Assembly: GCF_016734905.1 (NCBI RefSeq)
Contig: NZ_JAERPO010000001.1
Coordinates: forward strand, 124,001-188,000
Direction: 5' to 3'
From: Sphingopyxis jiangsuensis
GTDB taxonomy: Bacteria > Pseudomonadota > Alphaproteobacteria > Sphingomonadales > Sphingomonadaceae
Length of the DNA stretch: 64,000 nt
A model generated the notes under the pieces. The model did not search any database. It was not told where the DNA came from and was given only the letters and a program-made list of their open reading frames with translations. Made by a program: the position numbers and the translations under genes. Below are positions 38,437-46,592 of this stretch, piece after piece. Each line of letters opens with the position of its first letter. Position 1 is the stretch's first letter.

Positions 38437-39158
38437 CAGTCCTTCTCCTGCTCCGCCGCCGCGCTCTCCTCGGGTGTCTCGCCGCGCTCGCGTTCCTCCA
38501 TATGTTCGCCCGTGACCACATAATAGACCATCTCGGCGATGTTGGTCGCATGGTCGCCCATGCGCTCGAGGTTCTTGGCGACGAACAGCAGGTGCGCGCT
38601 TTCGGTGATGTGCTTCGGATTTTCCATCATGAAGGTCACGAGCGTGCGAAAGATGCTGTTGTAGAAATCGTCGACATTCTTGTCGCGCACCGTGACACGC
38701 ACCGCGAGTTCGGCGTCGCGCGCCGCAAAGCTGTTGAGCGCGTCGTGGACCAGCTCGGCGACCGCCGCCGACATCGACATCAGCACCGGGATCGCCTCGA
38801 TCGAGCGCGTCTGGTCCATCAGCGCGACGCGCTTGGCGATATTCTTGGCATAGTCGCCGATGCGTTCGACCACCGACACGATCTTCAGCGCCGCGATCAT
38901 TTCGCGCAGATCGTCGGCCATCGGCGCGCGCAGCGCGATCGTCTGGACGGCGAGCTGTTCGACTTCGGCTTCCAGCGTGTCGATCTTCTTGTCGTCGCGC
39001 ACGACCCGGTCTGCAAGCTCGAGGTCGCCCTTGCTCAGCGCGGTCATCGCCTGGAGCAGCGCCTGTTCGGCGCGCCCACCCATCTCGCTGATCAGTCCGC
39101 GCAGGCGGTTGAGATCCTCGTCGAAAGCCTTGACCGTGTGTTCGTTGACTACTGCCAT
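38436..39158 (-). CDS. phoU: phosphate signalling regulator PhoU
   Basis: A 240 aa protein of two PhoU three-helix bundles: FDEDLNRLRGLISEMGGRAE, VVRDDKKIDTLEAEVEQLAV, then DNSIFRTLVTFMMENPKHIT-like text and LLFVAKNLERMGDHATNIAE, with the metal-binding E/DxxxD patterns KNLERMGDH and SVVERIGDYAKN. It links PstSCAB transport state to PhoR/PhoB. An acidic C-terminal tail (ERERGETPEESAAAEQEKD) extends the family core. AGGACGGAG precedes the ATG. It is followed by phoB. Confidence 0.96.
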   Translation of the reverse strand: MAVVNEHTVKAFDEDLNRLRGLISEMGGRAEQALLQAMTALSKGDLELADRVVRDDKKIDTLEAEVEQLAVQTIALRAPMADDLREMIAALKIVSVVERIGDYAKNIAKRVALMDQTRSIEAIPVLMSMSAAVAELVHDALNSFAARDAELAVRVTVRDKNVDDFYNSIFRTLVTFMMENPKHITESAHLLFVAKNLERMGDHATNIAEMVYYVVTGEHMEERERGETPEESAAAEQEKD

Positions 39159-39184
39159 CTGCTCCGTCCTTCTTCGGTCACGCG

Positions 39185-39967
39185 TCAGCCGTAGCGGCCG
39201 GTGATATAATCCTTGGTGCGTTCCTGCTTCGGGTTCGTGAAAATGTCGGTCGTCTTGCCATATTCGACCAACGTCCCGAGGTGGAAAAAGGCGGTGCGCT
39301 GCGATACGCGCGCCGCCTGCTGCATATTGTGCGTGACGATCACGATCGCATATTTGCCGCGCAGCTCGTGGATCAGCTCCTCGATCTTTGCGGTCGCGAT
39401 CGGGTCGAGCGCCGAGCAGGGTTCGTCCATCAAGATGACCTCGGGGTCGACCGCGATCGCGCGCGCGATGCACAGGCGCTGCTGCTGCCCGCCCGACAAG
39501 GCGGTGCCGCTCTCGTTCAGGCGGTCCTTGACCTCGTCCCACAGTCCCGCGCGGACCAGCGCGCGCTCGACGATGACGTCAAGGTCGGCCTTGGTCGGCG
39601 CGAGGCCGTGGATGCGCGGGCCATAGCCGACATTGTCGTAAATCGACTTGGGGAAAGGGTTCGGCTTCTGAAACACCATGCCGACGCGCGCGCGAAGCTG
39701 CACCACGTCCATCGACGGGTCGTAAATATCCTCGCCCTCCAGCGTGATCTTGCCGGTGACGCGGGCGCTGGCGATCGTGTCGTTCATGCGGTTGAGCGAC
39801 CGCAGAAAGGTCGACTTGCCGCACCCCGACGGGCCGATGAAGGCCGTCACCAGGTCGGTGCCGACGTCGATGGTGACGTCGTTGATCGCCTGCTTCTCGC
39901 CATAGAAGACATTGACGTTTTGCGCCGTCATCTTGGGATCGGCGATGGAAAGGTCTTCCTGGGTCAT
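39185..39967 (-). CDS. pstB: phosphate ABC transporter ATPase PstB
   Basis: A 260 aa ABC ATPase: Walker [10 protein letters not shown] (about 44-52), Q-loop [20 protein letters not shown], signature LSGGQQQRL (about 156), Walker [14 protein letters not shown] and the His switch [12 protein letters not shown]. The ATG at 39967 lies 2 bp after the pstA stop; TTG and GTG codons just upstream are alternatives. It energises phosphate import with PstA and PstC. Confidence 0.97.
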   Translation of the reverse strand: MTQEDLSIADPKMTAQNVNVFYGEKQAINDVTIDVGTDLVTAFIGPSGCGKSTFLRSLNRMNDTIASARVTGKITLEGEDIYDPSMDVVQLRARVGMVFQKPNPFPKSIYDNVGYGPRIHGLAPTKADLDVIVERALVRAGLWDEVKDRLNESGTALSGGQQQRLCIARAIAVDPEVILMDEPCSALDPIATAKIEELIHELRGKYAIVIVTHNMQQAARVSQRTAFFHLGTLVEYGKTTDIFTNPKQERTKDYITGRYG

Positions 39968-39969
39968 GG

Positions 39970-41226
39970 TCACCAACGTTTTTCAAACTTGTTGCGAAGA
40001 TAGATTGCGAGGGCGTTCATCGACAGCAGCACGAACAGCAGCACGATGATCGCGGCCGAGGTTTTCTCGACAAAGCCGCGGTCGACTTCGTCCGACCAGA
40101 GGAAGATCTGCATCGGCAGCACGGTCGAGGGCGAACAGATGCCGCCCGGAACATCGCCGATGAAGGCGCGCATGCCGACGAGGAGCAGCGGCGCGGTTTC
40201 GCCCAGCGCGCGCGCCATGCCGATGATCGTGCCGGTCAATATGCCGGGCAGCGCGAGCGGCAGGACGTGGTGGAACACGACCTGCACCGGGCTCGCCCCG
40301 ACGCCGAGCGCAGCGTCGCGGATCGACGGGGGAACCGCCTTGATCGCGTTGCGGCTGGCGATGACGATCACGGGCATCGTCATCAGCGCGAGCGTCAGCC
40401 CGCCGACGAGCGGGCTCGCCTGGCAGATGCCGAACCAGTTGATGAACACCGCGAGCGCGAGCAGGCCAAAGATGATCGACGGAACCGCGGCGAGGTTGTT
40501 GATCGACACCTCGATCATGTCGGTCCAGCGGTTCTTGGGGGCATATTCCTCGAGGTAGAGCGCCGCGAGCACGCCGGTCGGAAAGGCGATGCAAAAGGCG
40601 ATGAAGATCGTCAGCACCGATCCCTTGAGCGCGCCCCAGATACCCGCGACCGCGGGATCGGTCGCATCGGCGTTGCGGAAGAAGGGCCAGTGGATTCCGG
40701 TCGACAGGCGGCCGTCGCGGCGGAGTTCCGCGATCCGCGCGCCGAGTGCGCCGCTCGCGCCCGCCTTTGCCGCCATGTCGATCTCGCTCGACGCGGGGAG
40801 GTCAAAGACGTGGCGTCCCGTCATCAGCTCGGGATCGTCCTTGATCGCGCTGCGCACTTCCTTCCACGCATTTTCGCTGATCAGCTCGTCGCCGTCGTCG
40901 CCCAGCGCCTCTTCGGCGGCAAAGGCGACGATGTCGGCGAGCCCCGCGTTGGCGATCAGCTGGTCGGCGTCGGGGTCGTTCAGCCGCGCCGCGTCGACGG
41001 TGAGCGGGGTCGATGCGAAGTCGATCGGCACCGCGACATTCGTATAGGTAAAGCCGCGCGCGCCGTTGCCGACCATCACGAACAGCAGGAACGCCAGGAA
41101 CGCGCCCGACAGCAGCACCGCGCCCAGCCCGATCAGGCGGAAGCGCCGCTCGGCCGCATAGCGCCGCGCGATGCGCGTCTGCATCGACGCGCCTTTCCAG
41201 TCGGTGGGGGAGGTGTCCCTATTCAT
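39970..41226 (-). CDS. pstA: phosphate ABC transporter permease PstA (long form)
   Basis: A 418 aa permease, longer than the usual 290-300. The N-terminal 170 residues hold one membrane helix (about 31-52) and a soluble DUF3333-like periplasmic domain ([20 protein letters not shown]). The C-terminal BPD permease part has the EAA loop motif ([20 protein letters not shown]) and [17 protein letters not shown]. The start overlaps the pstC stop by 8 bp. It forms the channel with PstC. Confidence 0.95.
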   Translation of the reverse strand: MNRDTSPTDWKGASMQTRIARRYAAERRFRLIGLGAVLLSGAFLAFLLFVMVGNGARGFTYTNVAVPIDFASTPLTVDAARLNDPDADQLIANAGLADIVAFAAEEALGDDGDELISENAWKEVRSAIKDDPELMTGRHVFDLPASSEIDMAAKAGASGALGARIAELRRDGRLSTGIHWPFFRNADATDPAVAGIWGALKGSVLTIFIAFCIAFPTGVLAALYLEEYAPKNRWTDMIEVSINNLAAVPSIIFGLLALAVFINWFGICQASPLVGGLTLALMTMPVIVIASRNAIKAVPPSIRDAALGVGASPVQVVFHHVLPLALPGILTGTIIGMARALGETAPLLLVGMRAFIGDVPGGICSPSTVLPMQIFLWSDEVDRGFVEKTSAAIIVLLFVLLSMNALAIYLRNKFEKRW

Positions 41227-42595
41227 AAGCTTCGCGATACTTTTTGACGATGCGCAGCGCGACGATGTTGAGCAGCAAGGTCACGACGAACAGCACGAGG
41301 CCGAGCGCGAAGGCGGCGAGCGTCTTGGCGCTGTCGAACTCCTGGTCGCCGGTGAGCAGCTTGACGATCTGCGCGGTCACGGTGGTGACGCTGGCAAAGG
41401 GGTTGGCGGTGAGGTTGGCGGACAGGCCCGCCGCCATCACGACGATCATCGTCTCGCCGATCGCGCGGCTGACCGCGAGCAATATGCCGCCCATCACGCC
41501 GGGAAGCGCGGCGGGGATCAGCACCTGGCGGATCGTCTCGTTCGGCGTCGCGCCCAGCGCGAGGCTGCCGTCGCGCATCGCTTGCGGCACCGCGTTGATG
41601 CTGTCGTCGGCCATCGACGAGACGAAGGGGATGATCATCACCCCCATCACGATGCCCGCGGCGAGCGCGCTTTCGGTCGAGGCGTTGGGGATGCCGATCA
41701 TCACCGCGAAATTGCGCAGCGCGGGCGCGACGGTGAGCGCGGCGAAATAGCCGTACACGACGGTCGGCACGCCCGCGAGGATCTCGAGGATCGGCTTGAC
41801 CCAGCGGCGCACCGCGGGCGCGGCATATTGGGTCAGGTACACCGCGGTCATCATCCCGATCGGGATCGCGACGATCATCGCGATGATCGCGCCGATCAGC
41901 ACCGTTCCCCAGAACAGCGGGATGCCGCCGAACGTACCCTCGACCGCCGCGCCGCTCTGCGGGTTCCAATAGGTGCCGAAGAGCAGCTCGGCGGGCGACA
42001 CGAGCTGGAAGAAGCGGATCGATTCGAACAGCAGCGACAGCACGATGCCGAAGGTCGTCAGAATTGCGACGAGCGACGCGAGCAGCAGCAGCCCCATCAC
42101 GATCCGCTCGACGCGGCTGCGCGCGCGGAAATCGGGACGGATGCGCGTGAAGGCGAAAAGTCCGCCGGCGAGCGCGAGCGCGAGCATCGCGGCGATGCCG
42201 ATCATCCCGTATTTCTGCGTCGCGGCGCGATAGGGTTCGACGAGCGGCCCCGCGCCCTCGATCCGCACGCTCGGCTGGTCGCCCTGCGCGACGCCGCGCG
42301 CGTCCGAAAGGATCGCGCTGCGCTCGAAGCCGAAGGCGGGCAGCCGCTGCGCCGCCTCGCTAGCGAGCACGTCGTTGGTGATCATCGCGGGCGCCACGCT
42401 CGACCAGACGGCAAGGAAGATCGCGGCGGGCGCGAACAGCCACAGCGCGACGTACCAGCCATGATATTGCGGGCGCGAATGCAGCTTGGTGCCGGCGCGG
42501 CCCGCGACCATCGCCGAGCGCGCGCGACCGGCCAGCCAGCCGATCAGGCCCAGCCCGACGATCAGCAGCAATAATGCGGCGGGGTTGAAACTCAC
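41219..42595 (-). CDS. pstC: phosphate ABC transporter permease PstC (long form)
   Basis: A 458 aa permease. The first helix (AALLLLIVGLGLIGWLAGRA) and a soluble stretch form an N-terminal extension over classical PstC (about 320 aa), as in other alphaproteobacteria. The core contains GTFGGIPLFWGTVLIGAIIA, PIGMMTAVYLTQYA and the EAA loop MRDGSLALGATPNETIRQVL with SRAIGETMIVVMAAG. The GTG at 42595, with GAGG five bases upstream, is preferred; a TTG nine codons earlier is possible. It heads the pstCAB-phoU-phoB operon and has its own candidate Pho box. Confidence 0.94.
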   Translation of the reverse strand: MSFNPAALLLLIVGLGLIGWLAGRARSAMVAGRAGTKLHSRPQYHGWYVALWLFAPAAIFLAVWSSVAPAMITNDVLASEAAQRLPAFGFERSAILSDARGVAQGDQPSVRIEGAGPLVEPYRAATQKYGMIGIAAMLALALAGGLFAFTRIRPDFRARSRVERIVMGLLLLASLVAILTTFGIVLSLLFESIRFFQLVSPAELLFGTYWNPQSGAAVEGTFGGIPLFWGTVLIGAIIAMIVAIPIGMMTAVYLTQYAAPAVRRWVKPILEILAGVPTVVYGYFAALTVAPALRNFAVMIGIPNASTESALAAGIVMGVMIIPFVSSMADDSINAVPQAMRDGSLALGATPNETIRQVLIPAALPGVMGGILLAVSRAIGETMIVVMAAGLSANLTANPFASVTTVTAQIVKLLTGDQEFDSAKTLAAFALGLVLFVVTLLLNIVALRIVKKYREAYE

Positions 42596-42633
42596 ATCAT
42601 CCTCGTCATTGCGGCCGTCCAAAGCGGGTCAGC

Positions 42634-42651
42634 GTGGCAGTTTGATGACTC
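42634..42651 (-). promoter_or_regulatory. candidate Pho box of the pstCAB-phoUB operon
   Basis: On the minus strand: GAGTCAT-CAAA-CTGCCAC, two heptamers 11 bp apart, matching CTGTCAY at 5/7 and 6/7. It lies 39 bp before the pstC GTG. Confidence 0.5.
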
Positions 42652-42670
42652 AGCGTCATAATTCAACATC

Positions 42671-42789
42671 CGTCATTGCGAGCCCGGCGGCAGCCGGGCG
42701 AAGCAATCTCCAGCAGTCGGCCTTGCGCAAGGCGTCGGGGCTGTGGATTGCCGCGTCCCCCGGCGTTCGCCGGGCTCCGCGCAATGACG
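42671..42789. repeat. dispersed palindrome, CGTCATTGCGAG family, copy 3
   Basis: CGTCATTGCGAGCCCGGCGG with CAATCTCCAGCAGTCGGC on the left; GCGCAATGACG on the right after a CCCCGGCGTTCGCCGGG hairpin. It separates pstS from the pstC promoter. Confidence 0.85.
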
Positions 42790-42793
42790 CACG

Positions 42794-42842
42794 AAAAAAA
42801 CAAGGCGGCCGGGCAGGGGCATGTCCCCGCACCCGGCCGCCC
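42794..42842 (-). terminator. rho-independent terminator of pstS
   Basis: On the minus strand GGCGGCCGGG and CCCGGCCGCC arms (10 bp) with an inner GGGG/CCCC stem, followed by TTG and seven T residues. It begins 9 bp after the pstS stop. Confidence 0.85.
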
Positions 42843-42850
42843 GTCAATGC

Positions 42851-43912
42851 TTACTTCAGTTCGCCACCGTTCAGCGGCGTCATGTTCTGCGCGTTCGCGG
42901 TCGCGGTGTCGGCGACGCTCTTGGGCGAGACGATCAGCCCCTTGGCGCCCAGATACCCGCCTTCGCCCGCGCCCTTCAGGAACTCGGCGACATATTCGGC
43001 GAGGCCGGGGATCACGCCGACATGCGCTTTCTTCACATAGATGAACAGCGGGCGCGAGCCGGGGTAGCTGCCGTCGGCGATCGCGTCATAGGTCGGCAGG
43101 ACGCCCTTGATCGGCACCGCCTTGATCTTGTCCTTGTTCGCGTCGAGATAGCTGAAGCCGAAAATGCCCAGGCTGGTCGGGTTCTTGTCGAGCTTCGAGA
43201 TGATGAGGTTATCATTCTCGCCCTGCTCGACATAGAAGGGCGCGCCGCGCAGGCCGGTGCACACGCTTTCATGCTTGTCCTTGTCGCTGTCCTTCAGCGC
43301 CTTCATCTCGGGGTTGGCGTCGCAACCCTTGGCGAGGATCAACTCCTTGAACGCGTCGTAAGTGCCGCTCGTCGACGGCGGGCCAAAGACCGAGATCGCG
43401 ACCGCGGGAAGCGCCGGATTGACGTCCTTCCACGTCTTTGCCGTGTTGGGCTTGCCATAGGGGTTGGCGGCGAGCGCCTTGTACACATCTTCGTCGGTCA
43501 GCTTGAAGCCGGGGCCGCGCTGCGCCTCGCCCAGCGCGATGCCGTCGATGCCGATCTGCACCTCGACGATGTCCTTGACGCCGTTCGCCTGGCAGGTTTC
43601 GAACTCCTTCGCCTTCATGCGGCGCGAGGCGTTGGCGATGTCGGGGGTGTCGCCGCCGACGCCCGAACAGAAGCGTTCAAAGCCGCCGCCGGTGCCGGTC
43701 GAATCGATCTTGGGCGTCTTGCCCCCCGTCGCTTCGGCGAATTTTTCGCCGACCGCGGTGGCAAAGGGATAGACGGTGGAGGAGCCGACCGCGCTGATAT
43801 AATCGCGCGCGGCGCCGCCCTGCGACGCCTGGTCCTGGCAGGCAGAGAGCGTGAGCGCGACAACGGTGGCGCTCGCGACGCCAAGCAGGCGGGGGGCGAA
43901 TGTCTTGACCAT
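42851..43912 (-). CDS. pstS: phosphate-binding protein PstS
   Basis: A 353 aa periplasmic binding protein with a lipoprotein-like signal (VALTLSACQDQA; Cys about 25). Phosphate-binding features: ISAVGSSTVYPFATAVGEKF, DSTGTGGGFERFCSG, and FGPPSTSGTYDAFKELILAK. It delivers phosphate to PstCA. The ATG at 43912 is used; in-frame upstream residues are not signal-like. It is separated from pstC by a strong terminator and a repeat, so it is a separate transcript, and it has tandem Pho boxes upstream. Confidence 0.96.
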   Translation of the reverse strand: MVKTFAPRLLGVASATVVALTLSACQDQASQGGAARDYISAVGSSTVYPFATAVGEKFAEATGGKTPKIDSTGTGGGFERFCSGVGGDTPDIANASRRMKAKEFETCQANGVKDIVEVQIGIDGIALGEAQRGPGFKLTDEDVYKALAANPYGKPNTAKTWKDVNPALPAVAISVFGPPSTSGTYDAFKELILAKGCDANPEMKALKDSDKDKHESVCTGLRGAPFYVEQGENDNLIISKLDKNPTSLGIFGFSYLDANKDKIKAVPIKGVLPTYDAIADGSYPGSRPLFIYVKKAHVGVIPGLAEYVAEFLKGAGEGGYLGAKGLIVSPKSVADTATANAQNMTPLNGGELK

Positions 43913-43993
43913 GAAACTATCCTGTCGGGGGTCGTTACCGAACCAAGCCGCCACCCCCGCGGCGACTCGCTGAGCGCCATTTGGGCGTTTTGT

Positions 43994-44032
43994 GTGACGG
44001 GTTTGTGACAGCGACTGTCATGGAAGTGTCAT
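43994..44032. promoter_or_regulatory. back-to-back Pho boxes upstream of pstS
   Basis: Minus strand, towards pstS: CTGTCAC-AAAC-CCGTCAC (44011 down to 43994). Plus strand: CTGTCAT-GGAA-GTGTCAT (44015-44032). Each is a pair of heptamers 11 bp apart; only 3 bp separate the two boxes. Confidence 0.7.
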
Positions 44033-44130
44033 GGTGTGACGATTTCGGCACTGCGCAAATGTCCGACGCGTGACTAAGCGATTACTGTCGAGTATTAATC
44101 CCGCCCTCGTTTCCATGAAGGAGAATGTAA

Positions 44131-44625
44131 ATGCCGGAATCGCTACTATTTGAATGGAATCTGGAAAATTTGTCGGAATCCATGCATCTCCCTGAACAGG
44201 ACGTAGTAGCTTATTTCAAAGATGGCCGGCGAATATCGTTCATTCTAGAACGTCGAATTCGAGATGCTTTGGAATGGAAGCTGGCCCCTTCGGAAGGCTC
44301 GGGCTTCGATCTCATTGACCAAGATGGCGGGAATTGGGAGGCACGGTCTGTAAGCTCCGGGATATATTTCTGTCCTTCATACATGGTCGGCAGCGGTCGG
44401 TCGTTCCAAGAAGATGGCTTTATCGAGAAGCTTGATCGGATTTCAGGCTATGTATGCTCTGACATCATGCGGTTTCCAAAAGTGCCCGTGTGGTTGGTGC
44501 CGAGCGATCTAGTTAGGGAGCTATACTGGACTGGGGAGCTTGGAGCTGGAACCCGTATCAGTAGCGCCCGCTTTTACTCGACGGTAGTCCCTAGGCTCGA
44601 TCCGCCAACGCCTGTTGCAGATTAG
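44131..44625 (+). CDS. candidate small type II restriction endonuclease
   Basis: A 164 aa protein of lower GC than the chromosome. The segment GFDLIDQDGGNWEARSVSSG gives Asp60 (or Asp63), ten residues, Glu70-Ala-Arg72: the layout of a PD-(D/E)xK nuclease with Arg in place of Lys. After it come FCPSYMVGSGRSFQEDGFIE and VCSDIMRFPKVPVWLVPSDL, as in small restriction enzymes beside a methyltransferase. No signal peptide. AAGGAG lies 8 bases before the ATG. It converges with the methyltransferase gene, overlapping by 4 bp. The nuclease reading is inference from pattern and context; without it, this is an unknown protein. Confidence 0.5.
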   Translation: MPESLLFEWNLENLSESMHLPEQDVVAYFKDGRRISFILERRIRDALEWKLAPSEGSGFDLIDQDGGNWEARSVSSGIYFCPSYMVGSGRSFQEDGFIEKLDRISGYVCSDIMRFPKVPVWLVPSDLVRELYWTGELGAGTRISSARFYSTVVPRLDPPTPVAD

Positions 44626-45881
44626 CGTTTCTTAAGAACGACGATTCGATTGCTGTTCGTCCCGCCAACGTTATTCTTCACCCCCCAGCAGTTAGCGGTT
44701 TTGGTGAATTCTTGCTGATTCACCAAAACAGCTATGCGTTCAAACGGTAATCCTTCGGCTGCCTGCCATACGAGACGCTCTAGTTGAATTTTTCCACCGC
44801 GAACCTCGCCCACTTCAAAAGCGACGTGGCCGCCTGTGCGTAGGAGACGAGCTTGTTCTCGAAGGACGTCATGCACCATCGACGTCCATGCCGCTTCAGA
44901 TCGATGCATGGCAATGGAAACTGACGAAACATCGATTCCGGAAAACCAACATCGCAGCCAATTGTCGTCAGCATATTGGACGATATCCAAAAATGGAGGC
45001 GACGTTACAACTAAACTGACAGAACCACTTTCTATTTCTGGGCTATGATCCGCACTGCCACAAAGCAGGGATGCATTTGCTTCAGGCGGTACGCCATCTT
45101 TTAGCAAAGAGCGTGATTTCTTGAGAATGAGCGATCGAATATCACGAACGGGGGGGATCTGATTCCTTTTCTCGTTAATCTTTCGCTGCGCTGATACGCT
45201 AACAGCTTGATTGGGGGGAAGAGTATAAACTGAAAAAAAGCCGGATGAATGACCAGTAAGCCTATTTATCGCTACCATTCTAACCCAGTCCGCTATTGGG
45301 TCGGGTTGAGGATCGTCCAGAGGTGCCAGTTCCAGAAGGCGATTTCGCAATAGGGTCAAGTGTCGCAGCGTCTCCGGATGATAAAAGACGAGCAGTTCGT
45401 CGTCGACGTCAACCGAGGCTGACCAATCAACAGATGACAGGAAACGACTGACCTCGTGCAAAGGCGGCGGAGCCAAACGGGGGCGTGTCAATAGCTTGGA
45501 CAATGGGTTAATATCTGTCGCGCTCGCTCTTCGTCCCATAAGAGCCGCCTGAATTGGGGTCGTTCCGCGTCCCATGAAGGGATCATGGACCACGTCGCCA
45601 GGCTTTGTGAGCCTATCGATGAAGAATGCCGGAAGCTGCGGCTTGAAGCATGCGCGATAACTCACTTCGTGAATTGCGTGCGCTTTACGCTGACCAGATG
45701 TCCAGTATTCGTTGATAAAGTATGGAATTCCGTCGAGGAACTGCTCGAGAGTTCTGGAGCCGAAATCATCGAACTCCCGAATCTGGTCGACAAAATCTTG
45801 GGGCCTGTGCGAGCTCAGCGGCTCGACAGGGAACAGATCGTCAAAGTATGCCAAGGCTTTCAACGAAATGGGGTGCTCCAT
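44622..45881 (-). CDS. DNA methyltransferase (N4-cytosine/N6-adenine type)
   Basis: A 419 aa enzyme. AdoMet motif I DPFMGRGTTPIQAALMGRRA (about 98-117) comes first, catalytic motif IV TSPPFLDIVQYADDNW (about 293) second, with about 180 residues between that can hold a target-recognition domain. TSPP favours N4-cytosine methylation. The end has GGHVAFEVGEVRGGKIQLER, a usual motif VIII-X region. ATG at 45881 has GGAGAG at the right spacing; an ATG at 45893 does not. Composition is less GC-rich than the neighbours. Paired with the convergent 164 aa gene it makes a restriction-modification-like island. Confidence 0.85.
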   Translation of the reverse strand: MEHPISLKALAYFDDLFPVEPLSSHRPQDFVDQIREFDDFGSRTLEQFLDGIPYFINEYWTSGQRKAHAIHEVSYRACFKPQLPAFFIDRLTKPGDVVHDPFMGRGTTPIQAALMGRRASATDINPLSKLLTRPRLAPPPLHEVSRFLSSVDWSASVDVDDELLVFYHPETLRHLTLLRNRLLELAPLDDPQPDPIADWVRMVAINRLTGHSSGFFSVYTLPPNQAVSVSAQRKINEKRNQIPPVRDIRSLILKKSRSLLKDGVPPEANASLLCGSADHSPEIESGSVSLVVTSPPFLDIVQYADDNWLRCWFSGIDVSSVSIAMHRSEAAWTSMVHDVLREQARLLRTGGHVAFEVGEVRGGKIQLERLVWQAAEGLPFERIAVLVNQQEFTKTANCWGVKNNVGGTNSNRIVVLKKR

Positions 45882-46048
45882 AATTCTCTCCATCTAGCGC
45901 AGGCACTTGAACATCGAGAGAACGAAATATCAACAGGATCGAACGTATTTCGATCCAAACTGGATGTTGATAGCTCGCATCTTATCTTGATGCTACCCAT
46001 GTGATCGGAACATTCTCCTCGTCCCCGTCCACGTCATCCTCACCCCCG

Positions 46049-46082
46049 AACATCGCGATCCCGGATCAAGTCCGGGATGACG
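46049..46082. repeat. half of a dispersed GGATCAAGTCCGGGATGACG palindrome
   Basis: GATCCCGGATCAAGTCCGGG plus ATGACGG, the right arm of the 10178-10253 family without its left arm. It is the first repeat in the 711 bp gene-free spacer 45882-46592. Confidence 0.7.
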
Positions 46083-46122
46083 GACCGCGCTCGGCGTCGC
46101 TGACGGGCGCTTGGACGCAATT

Positions 46123-46388
46123 GGCTCACGCAAAGGCGCAAAGGCGCGAAGAGGGGGGCTTTGCGACGCGCGTGGCGCGCGCCGATCAACGGCTTTCGGA
46201 AAGTCGCCGGACCTTGTCCGGCGTCGGTCAAATCGGGGCCGTTGCCGGGCAACCCGTCGCTCGCCCCGAAACGCCGACATCTTCGTGTCTTTGTGTCTTT
46301 GTGTGAGCCATTGCCACCGCCTGCAGGACCAGGGCGGCGCAAGCGTCCGACCACAAACGCCTTCGCGCCTTCGCGCCTTTGCGTGAGA
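46123..46388. repeat. large inverted repeat with CTTTGTG/CGCAAAGG arms
   Basis: Left arm GGCTCACGCAAAGGCGCAAA GGCGCGAAG (46123-46150); a diverged right arm CTTCGTGTCTTTGTGTCTTT GTGTGAGCC (46284-46312); and a closer right arm CTTCGCGCCTTCGCGCCTTT GCGTGAGA (46361-46388). The arms are themselves short tandem repeats. No open frame with support lies in it. Confidence 0.75.
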
Positions 46389-46465
46389 CAAAGGGGACCG
46401 GACCTCGCGGTCAAGCGGGACCCCGGATCAAGCCCGGGGTGACGAATGGGGGAAGCGCCGCCCTT

Positions 46466-46588
46466 GCTCCCCTCCCGCAGGCGGGAGGGGTCGGGGGTGG
46501 GCCAGCGGCGTTGCAACTGCCCACCCCGCTGCGACTAGCGAACGACGTTCGCAAGTCTCGCTGCCCCTCCCGCCTGCGGGAGGGGGGG
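46466..46588. repeat. dispersed CTCCCGCAGGCGGGAGG palindrome
   Basis: CCCCTCCCGCAGGCGGGAGG and CCCCTCCCGCCTGCGGGAGG flank GGTGGGCCAGCG and CTGCCCACCCCG arms and an AACGACGTT core. It abuts the uvrA stop. Confidence 0.8.
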
Positions 46589-46592
46589 AAGG

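Noticed and set aside
46123..46388. CRISPR-like array of CTTTGTG units
   Set aside because: The units are contiguous and short, with no spacers and no cas genes.
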